NCBI GenBank assembly: GCA_023396215.1
Contig: JAEWWW010000083.1
Coordinates: 1-9,958 of the forward strand
DNA length: 9,958 nucleotides
Direction of reading: 5' to 3'
Source: Bacillota bacterium
GTDB taxonomy: Bacteria; Bacillota; Clostridia; Oscillospirales; Ruminococcaceae
Below, in pieces: positions 5,731-9,958 of the stretch (its first letter is position 1; every line of letters starts with the position of its first letter). Both the position numbers and the translations under genes were made by a program. The notes under the pieces are model-generated. The model was not told where the DNA came from. It ran no database searches and worked only from the letters and a program-made list of their open reading frames with translations.

Positions 5731-5920
5731 TTACACAGATTCCGGGATACACCCCCGATTTTTTAGCTCATTAAGCACAATCAGCCAGAACTTAGAGGTC
5801 TTATGTTCCCCTGTACATGCCCAAAACATCCTTGCAGCCGTCCAAATCCACACCGATGACCATGTAGACGGCCTTGTTTACAATATGCCCTTCCTGCTTG
5901 ACCTTGTAATGGATGGATAA
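5731..5920 (-). pseudogene. Second-type IS256 transposase, internal fragment
   Basis: On the minus strand IHYKVKQEGHIVNKAVYM, then VIGVDLDGCKDVLGMY, then after a one-base shift EHKTSKFWLIVLNELKNRG can be read. This is the core of a Mutator-type transposase around the first catalytic Asp region. A frameshift in the GMYRG/GEHK segment and an in-frame TAA at 5731-5733 end it, and the C-terminal half is absent. It is the continuation of the N-terminal fragment at 7275-7759, separated from it by the nested IS. Confidence 0.8.
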
Positions 5921-7274
5921 GGTAGAATAAAATGCGCAAATTGAAAAAGGGATAAAAAGAGACATAGTTTGCAGTCTTTGATAGAATGAAGTTACCACAT
6001 CGCCATTCTGAAAGGAGACAGCAAACCATGTCTGAGAAAATTGTACAGCGAAACGAGGAAGTAATCAAGGGGCAGATTAGGGAATTAGTCCGTGGGAGCG
6101 TGGAAGAAACGCTCAACGGGCTGCTGGAGGCAGAGGCGCAGAAGCTAACACAGGCGGCAGGCTACGAGCGCAGCAAAGAACGGCAGGCATACCGGAGCGG
6201 CCACTACAGCCGGAATCTCACCACAACTTTGGGAGATGTGACTTCGAATGTGCCCCGGCTAAAAGGCGTAACCTTTGAAACAGCAATCATTGAGCGCTAC
6301 CGCCGCCGGGAGAGCAGCGTAGAGGAAGCCCTGATTGAGATGTATCTGGCCAGCGTGTCTGTACGTCGTGTGGAGGATATTACAGAGGCCCTCTGGGGGA
6401 GCAAGGTGTCCCCCTCCACCATCAGTGAACTGAACAAGAAAGCCTATGTCCATATTGAGGACTGGCGAAACCGCCCCTTGCAGGGTGGCAAATACCCATA
6501 TGTTTACGTAGACGGAATCTATTTACGCCGCAACTGGGGCGGTGAATATGAGAACGTGGCCATCCTGGTAGCCATTGCGGTGAACGAGGATGGCTACCGT
6601 GAAGTTTTGGGCGCTGCCGAGGGCATGAAAGAGGACAAAGCAAGTTGGCTAAGCTTCTTTCAGTGGCTGAAAGGACGCGGGCTTGAGGGTGTCAATCTCG
6701 TTGTCGGGGACAAGTGTCTTGGTATGCTGGAGGCTGTGTATGAAGTCTTTCCCGATGCCAAATACCAGCGCTGCACCGTCCATTTCTACCGCAATATCTT
6801 CTCCGTTGTTCCCCGTTCCAAGGGAAAGCTGGTTGCCAAAATGCTCAAAGCCATCCATGCGCAGGAGAGCAAGGCTGCTGCACTGGCAAAGGCAAAAGAT
6901 GTGGTTGCCGCTTTGAAAGACTTGAAGCTGAAAGAGGCCGCCAAAAAGGTTGAGGACAGTGTGGAAGAGACACTCACCTACATGGCTTTTCCCTTTGAGC
7001 ATTGGACGCGTATCCGCACCAATAACGCCATTGAACGGCTCAACCGGGAGATTCGCCGCCGCACCCGTGTGGTGGGTGCTTTTCCTGACGGCAACTCTGC
7101 CCTTATGCTGGTCTGTGCCAGATTACGGCATGTTGCTGGCACCCAGTGGGGCAACAAGAAGTACATGAATATGAAGCATCTGGACGCCACCATGGAGGAT
7201 TCATTGGCTGGTTGACCTCATTCCCATTCCATACGAGACTGCAAACCATTTTGCGCATAACTCTTGACACTACC
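5921..7274 (+). mobile_element. Nested IS256-family insertion sequence, apparently complete gene
   Basis: About 1.35 kb, the usual IS256 size. The right end is sharp: GGTAGTGTCAAGAGTTATGC read inward from 7274, identical over 50 bases to the left end of the second copy at 9318. The left end is degenerate: ggtag at 5921, then atgcgcaaa and, further in, gtttgcagtct and gaatgaagtta, which match the right end with gaps. The boundary may therefore be off by about ten bases. It sits inside the second-type transposase gene, splitting it between FYAVVF-like and IHYKV segments. The shared agaata (5924-5929 and 7278-7283) may be a decayed target duplication. Confidence 0.75.
6028..7215 (+). CDS. IS256/Mutator-family transposase, intact
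   Basis: 395 residues, the normal length for the family. The start at 6028 gives MSEKIVQRNEEVIKGQIREL and has AAAGGAG (6011-6017) ten bases upstream; an in-frame ATG at 5986 would add 14 residues without a ribosome site. The DDE catalytic triad is visible: Asp162 in YVYVDGIYLR, Asp228 in LVVGDKCLGM and Glu336 in TNNAIERLNREIRRRTR. The insertion-domain motif KYQRCTVHFYRN lies at about 245-256. The C-terminus ends HLDATMEDSLAG. The enzyme catalyses copy-out transposition via a circular intermediate in IS256 relatives. No stop or frameshift is seen, so it may be active in trans on nearby ends, although its own left end looks damaged. Confidence 0.93.
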   Translation: MSEKIVQRNEEVIKGQIRELVRGSVEETLNGLLEAEAQKLTQAAGYERSKERQAYRSGHYSRNLTTTLGDVTSNVPRLKGVTFETAIIERYRRRESSVEEALIEMYLASVSVRRVEDITEALWGSKVSPSTISELNKKAYVHIEDWRNRPLQGGKYPYVYVDGIYLRRNWGGEYENVAILVAIAVNEDGYREVLGAAEGMKEDKASWLSFFQWLKGRGLEGVNLVVGDKCLGMLEAVYEVFPDAKYQRCTVHFYRNIFSVVPRSKGKLVAKMLKAIHAQESKAAALAKAKDVVAALKDLKLKEAAKKVEDSVEETLTYMAFPFEHWTRIRTNNAIERLNREIRRRTRVVGAFPDGNSALMLVCARLRHVAGTQWGNKKYMNMKHLDATMEDSLAG

Positions 7275-7759
7275 TCCAGAATACCACCGCATAGGTCTTT
7301 TGCAGCGGCCTGGACTGCCATTCCCGAATGAACGGCATGATGCGGTTCGTGACATTAGAAATCAGCGTCGGCGAAACATCCACTCCGTAAAGCCGGTTTA
7401 AGTGATCCTGAATGTCCCGCACCGACACACCCTTGGCGTACAGTGCCACCGGCATCTTTTTGGTGCTTCTTTACGATGGCGGGTTCGAAATCACCCGTCC
7501 TATCTCGAGGCACAGAAAGCTAGACCTCGCCTTGGCTTGAACGCACTGATTTCTTGGTGTGGCCATTGCGCCGATTGCTCGTGTTCTCAGGTCTTTGGGT
7601 ATTCTTGGGATAGCCAAGCTCGGTGTCGAGCTCGGCTTCTAACGCCTCCTGCAAGAAGCTGCCAAACATATCCTTGAGTACATTATTGATGTCCTCCGTT
7701 GTCTTGACATTGTTCTCTTTCAGAATGGCTCTTAGTTGTTCTTTACTTAATATACTCAT
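7275..7759 (-). pseudogene. Second-type IS256 transposase, N-terminal fragment with several lesions
   Basis: Starting at ATG 7759 after an AAAGGTG site, the frame reads MSILSKEQLRAILKENNVKT, then EALEAELDTELGYPKNTQRP, typical of a different IS256 subgroup from the intact copy. After SSQGEV an in-frame TAG (about 7520-7522) stands where a Glu is usual. Beyond it LSVPRDRTGDFEPAIVKKHQ continues in frame. A small deletion then shifts the frame, and ALYAKGVSVRDIQDHL through REWQSRPLQKTYAVVF follows. The nested IS interrupts it at 7274. The rest of the gene is the fragment at 5731-5920. Nonsense codon, deletion and insertion together make it dead. Confidence 0.85.
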
Positions 7760-7831
7760 CTCTATCACCTTTCCTAAGTTTATATCATCACTTCAGAAAA
7801 GGCAAAAGCACACTTTATTTTTCACGACCCA

Positions 7832-7925
7832 CCTGGACACTGCGTTTGCCAGTTCCGAAATCATCGGCTAACCTCTTCTGCTACCATCCCTGCTTCCTAA
7901 TTTGCGAAACTTTCTTGACAGTACC
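7832..7925 (+). repeat. Inverted terminal copy: 13 transposase end codons plus IS end
   Basis: On the plus strand cacctggacactgcg begins a frame reading HLDTAFASSEIIG and TAA (7869-7871), equivalent to the HLDTAVADSDIAG end of the fragment at 5467-5697. It is followed by about 54 bases to the IS tip at 7925. The shell therefore carries the same 3' terminus facing outward on both sides. It may be a long natural inverted repeat of this IS subgroup or the stump of a second copy. Confidence 0.65.
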
Positions 7926-8043
7926 GAATGCTAATTAGATTTGCAAGATAAAGATTGATTTTCAGAAATTTATACATAATAGTGAACAGACTCAAATCTA
8001 GCAGTGCACTTCCACCCCCAATAATACCATATTTTATTATCAC
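7926..8043 (-). pseudogene. GtrA-like membrane protein, truncated after 39 codons
   Basis: A GTG at 8043 overlaps the glf stop as GTGA and has AAAGGAG (8052-8058) eight bases upstream, an excellent coupled start. The frame reads MIIKYGIIGGGSALLDLSLF then TIMYKFLKINLYLANLISI. This matches the first transmembrane hairpin of GtrA-family proteins, small four-helix membrane proteins thought to help flip or transfer polyprenyl-linked sugars. After Ile39 the frame enters the IS end at 7925, gains RYCQESFAN and stops at TAG 7897-7899. The remaining ~80-90 residues and at least two membrane helices are missing and are not found past the other IS end. Family assignment rests on a short but characteristic stretch. 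Confidence 0.72.
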
Positions 8044-9146
8044 AGCGTTAACTCCTTTGATGCTTCACAGAGTGCATCAGCTATAACTTTATCCATATCA
8101 TAATATTGGTATTTCCCTAATCTCCCCCCAAAAATGATATTCGGATGATTGTTTGCAAGAGTACGGTATTGCTCATAAATTGAATTATTATAATTGTTAT
8201 TAATAGGATAGTATGGCTCATCTCCTGGGTGCCAATCTGCAGGATATTCCTTTGTAATAATAGTATTTCCAGTATTGACAGTAAATAAAAAGTGCTTATG
8301 CTCAATTATTCGCGTATAAGGGACCTCGTGACTGGTGTAATTTACGACTGCGTTACCTTGGTAATTGTCAACTTCTAATTCCTCAGTTTCAAACCTTAAA
8401 GAGCGGTATGCAAGTTCTCCAAAGCAGTAATTAAAAAATTGATCAATAGGTCCCGTGTACACAGTTTTGTGTGCAACAGCGGGTGTTTGTTTAATAAACT
8501 CAAAATAGTCAGTGTTCAAAAGAACTTCTGTACCGCACAATAGCCTTTGAATTAGGTTGTCGTATCCATCTACTGGGATTCCTTGATAACGATCATTAAA
8601 ATAATTATTATTATATGTAAAGCGAAGCGGAAGCCTTTTAATAATAAACGCAGGTAAATTGCAACAGGACGTGCCCCATTGCTTTTCAGTATATTCTTTT
8701 ATCAGCTTTTGATAGATGTCGTATCCAACAAGAGATAAAGCCTGTTCTTCAAGATTTTTAGGATCTGTAATACCGATTTCCGAGCATTGTTCTTCAATAA
8801 TGTTTTTTGCATCCTGCGGAGTAGAGACATTCCAAAGTTTAGAAAATGTATTCATATTAAAGGGCAGATTATAAAGCTCGTTCTTATATATCGCAATGGG
8901 TGAATTAATAAAATTATTAAACTCGCAAAACCGATTCACGTAATCCCAAACGTTCTTATCGCTAGTATGAAAAATATGAGCCCCATATTTGTGGACAGAT
9001 ATACCATGAACTTTCTCGGTATATGCATTCCCACCTATATGAGGGCGCTTATCAATCACAAGACATTTTTTCCCATTTTCCGCGGCGACCTGAGCAAAGG
9101 TTGCACCAAAAAAGCCTGCCCCAACAATTAAATAATCATATTTCAT
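8040..9146 (-). CDS. glf: UDP-galactopyranose mutase
   Basis: A 368-residue flavoenzyme that interconverts UDP-galactopyranose and UDP-galactofuranose, the donor for galactofuranose in capsule, O-antigen-like or teichoic-type surface glycans. The FAD-binding Rossmann motif VGAGFFGATFA (about 8-18) is followed by the acidic strand end VIDKRPHIGGNAYT. Other family landmarks are HKYGAHIFHTSD (52-63), EKQWGTS, the substrate-site segment RFTYNNNYFNDRYQGIPVDG, YTGPIDQFF and the C-terminal FAD motif GGRLGKYQYYDMD. Length is normal for bacterial enzymes. The ATG at 9146 has AAGGTG eight bases upstream. Its base composition is clearly more AT-rich than the recombinase and the nusA operon, suggesting horizontal acquisition. 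It is followed by a coupled, truncated gtrA-like gene, as in glycan gene clusters. It appears intact. Confidence 0.95.
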   Translation of the reverse strand: MKYDYLIVGAGFFGATFAQVAAENGKKCLVIDKRPHIGGNAYTEKVHGISVHKYGAHIFHTSDKNVWDYVNRFCEFNNFINSPIAIYKNELYNLPFNMNTFSKLWNVSTPQDAKNIIEEQCSEIGITDPKNLEEQALSLVGYDIYQKLIKEYTEKQWGTSCCNLPAFIIKRLPLRFTYNNNYFNDRYQGIPVDGYDNLIQRLLCGTEVLLNTDYFEFIKQTPAVAHKTVYTGPIDQFFNYCFGELAYRSLRFETEELEVDNYQGNAVVNYTSHEVPYTRIIEHKHFLFTVNTGNTIITKEYPADWHPGDEPYYPINNNYNNSIYEQYRTLANNHPNIIFGGRLGKYQYYDMDKVIADALCEASKELTL

Positions 9147-9317
9147 AAACCAAACACCTTAAAAATTAAAATTACTATATAAAAAACACAATGACGTAGT
9201 GTCCATAAATATTTTTGAATTGATATGGCACCTTAAAACACAGTAATCACCCTCCATAGGGGTATCTGAGGGGGTCAAGAGTATTATCATATAATACTTA
9301 TCACCATTTTACACGTA
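9147..9317. promoter_or_regulatory. AT-rich upstream region of glf with a possible promoter
   Basis: No gene is seen in these 171 bases. On the minus strand TGGACA (9200-9205) and TATATA (9176-9181), 18 bases apart, are a plausible glf promoter. Further upstream are a GC-rich patch (9250-9276) containing accctccataggggt, vaguely like a CsoR-family operator, and a perfect palindrome at 9280-9298. The second IS begins at 9318, so the native upstream region is truncated there. Confidence 0.4.
9280..9298. repeat. Perfect 8-bp inverted repeat with 3-base centre
   Basis: agtattat, cat, ataatact: both arms are exact complements. No T-run follows on either strand, so a terminator is unlikely. It could be a binding site for a dimeric regulator or a remnant of another element. 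It lies 20 bases outside the IS end at 9318. Confidence 0.5.
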
Positions 9318-9958
9318 GGTAGTGTCAAGAGTTATGCGCAAAATGGTTTGCAGTCTCGTATGGAATGAGGTTAGCCAGCAAATGAGTCATCGACCATGGT
9401 CTGTACGAGAGAGCGTAGAAGAAACGCTCAACGGGCTGCTAGAAGCAGAGGCGCAGAAGCTGACCCAGGCAGCCAAATACGAACGTAGCGAGGAGCGTCG
9501 GGGCTACCGCAGCGGACATTACAGCCGAAATCTCACGACAACCTCTGGAGATGTGACACTACATGTCCCACGGCTCAAAGGAATTTCTTTTGAAACTGCC
9601 ATCATTGAGCGCTACCGCCGCAGGGAGAGCAGCGTGGAGGAAGCTCTGATTGAGATGTATCTGGCCGGCGTCTCTGTGCGTAGGGTTGAAGATATTACGG
9701 AGGCACTGTGGGGTAGCAAGGTGTCACCCTCCACCATCAGCGAACTGAACAAGAAAGCATATGTCCATATTGAGGACTGGCGCAACCGCCCCTTGCAGGG
9801 TGGCAAATACCCATATGTTTATGTAGACGGAATCTATCTGCGCCGCAACTGGGGCGGTGAATATGAGAACGTGGCCATCCTGGTAGCCATTGCGGTGAAC
9901 GAGGATGGCTACCGTGAAGTTTTGGGCGCTGCCGAGGGCATGAAAGAGGACAAAGCAA
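9318..9958 (+). mobile_element. Second copy of the nested IS type, left part (runs off right edge)
   Basis: The left tip GGTAGTGTCAAGAGTTATGC at 9318 is identical for 50 bases to the reverse complement of the nested IS right end (7225-7274). After it, bases up to about 9397 resemble an inverted transposase C-terminal end (reverse complement reads TMVDDSFAG and stop). Transposase N-terminal coding sequence then begins. It has the same orientation as the nested IS, so glf and the truncated gtrA-like gene lie between two direct copies. Confidence 0.8.
9382..9958 (+). CDS. IS256/Mutator-family transposase, N-terminal part
   Basis: The frame is open from ATG 9382 to the window edge: MSHRPWSVRESVEETLNGLL, then the same protein as the nested IS transposase through the first catalytic Asp (YVYVDGIYLR) to GMKEDKA. 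Compared with that copy, the first ~21 residues (MSEKIVQRNEEVIKGQIREL region) are replaced by about 9 derived from an inverted IS end, so the N-terminus is shortened. No strong ribosome site precedes ATG 9382, only GAGG 11 bases upstream. Early codons differ from the other copy at many positions, while the last 118 bases are identical. Whether it is active cannot be judged; it may be 5'-damaged. Confidence 0.75.
   Translation, partial: MSHRPWSVRESVEETLNGLLEAEAQKLTQAAKYERSEERRGYRSGHYSRNLTTTSGDVTLHVPRLKGISFETAIIERYRRRESSVEEALIEMYLAGVSVRRVEDITEALWGSKVSPSTISELNKKAYVHIEDWRNRPLQGGKYPYVYVDGIYLRRNWGGEYENVAILVAIAVNEDGYREVLGAAEGMKEDKA

Larger units (their letters stand above)
5413..7925. mobile_element. 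Composite IS256-family shell with 45-bp terminal inverted repeats
   Basis: The outer ends read GGTACTGTCAAGAAAGTTTC inward from 5413 and, reverse complemented, from 7925. They are identical for 36 bases and for 44 of the first 45, and similarity continues to about 100 bases. The left end carries the C-terminal codons of a Mutator-type transposase on the minus strand. The right end carries a short inverted copy of equivalent codons on the plus strand. The interior holds pieces of a second transposase type and a complete nested IS. There is no 8-bp target duplication: the left flank is ...ctcaatag and the right flank gaatgcta.... The two flanks are different truncated genes. Several events must have built it. 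Confidence 0.75.

Noticed and set aside
5498..5920. Plus-strand frame of 140 codons in the left IS shell
   Set aside because: It is antisense to the two transposase fragments on the minus strand.
7623..7871. Plus-strand frame of 82 codons
   Set aside because: Only its last 13 codons resemble a transposase end; the rest is antisense of the second-type transposase N-terminus.
5413..7925. A single simple insertion sequence with one split transposase gene
   Set aside because: The C-terminal fragment near 5413 belongs to a different subgroup from the N-terminal fragment near 7759, and the middle is a complete other IS, so one simple element cannot account for it.
9280..9298. Palindrome as a rho-independent terminator
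   Set aside because: The stem is AT-only apart from its ends and no T-run follows on either strand.
3463..9958. Search for the missing 5' end of spoVT in the window
   Set aside because: No frame gives the conserved start signature of SpoVT (ATGIVRRIDDLGR-like) on either strand, so the second att site is not visible here.

Overview
The window looks like chromosomal DNA of a spore-forming Clostridia-type Firmicute, possibly an Oscillospirales-like gut bacterium. The genus is a guess. The reasons are the Gram-positive gene order rimP-nusA-rnpM(ylxR)-ylxQ-infB, strong AGGAGG ribosome sites, and a SpoVT sporulation-regulator sequence. Almost everything reads on the minus strand, so the biological order runs from high to low coordinates.

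Positions 1-2934 hold the conserved transcription/translation operon. A promoter (2907-2934) and a conserved-looking leader hairpin (2864-2891) precede rimP (TTG start), nusA, rnpM, ylxQ and the first 156 codons of infB, which runs off the left edge. The genes are tightly coupled: rimP/nusA and ylxQ/infB share ATGA overlaps, rnpM/ylxQ overlap by 11 bases, and only nusA-rnpM has a real gap.

Positions 3013-5230 hold the most unusual object. A large serine recombinase reads without a stop into the last 149 residues of SpoVT, the forespore AbrB-type regulator. SpoVT's first ~30 residues (most of its DNA-binding domain) are missing and do not occur elsewhere in the window. The simplest reading is a site-specific element integrated inside spoVT with its recombinase gene at the junction. 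The recombinase has its own sigma-A-like promoter, with a divergent promoter and the start of a small plus-strand ORF behind it.

Positions 5413-7925 are a nested wreck of IS256/Mutator-family insertion sequences. The outer shell has near-perfect 45-bp inverted ends. Inside are the C-terminal codons of one transposase, broken pieces of a second type, and a later IS (about 5921-7274) with an apparently intact 395-residue transposase that splits the second type in two. The shell lacks a target duplication and its flanks are two different truncated genes, so it marks a rearrangement junction.

Positions 7926-9317 are an AT-rich surface-glycan fragment: glf (UDP-galactopyranose mutase), then a GtrA-like membrane protein gene overlapping its stop and cut after 39 codons by the IS shell. 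A second copy of the inner IS type begins at 9318 and runs off the right edge. The glycan fragment therefore lies between two same-orientation IS copies, which suggests acquisition or relocation by IS-mediated recombination.
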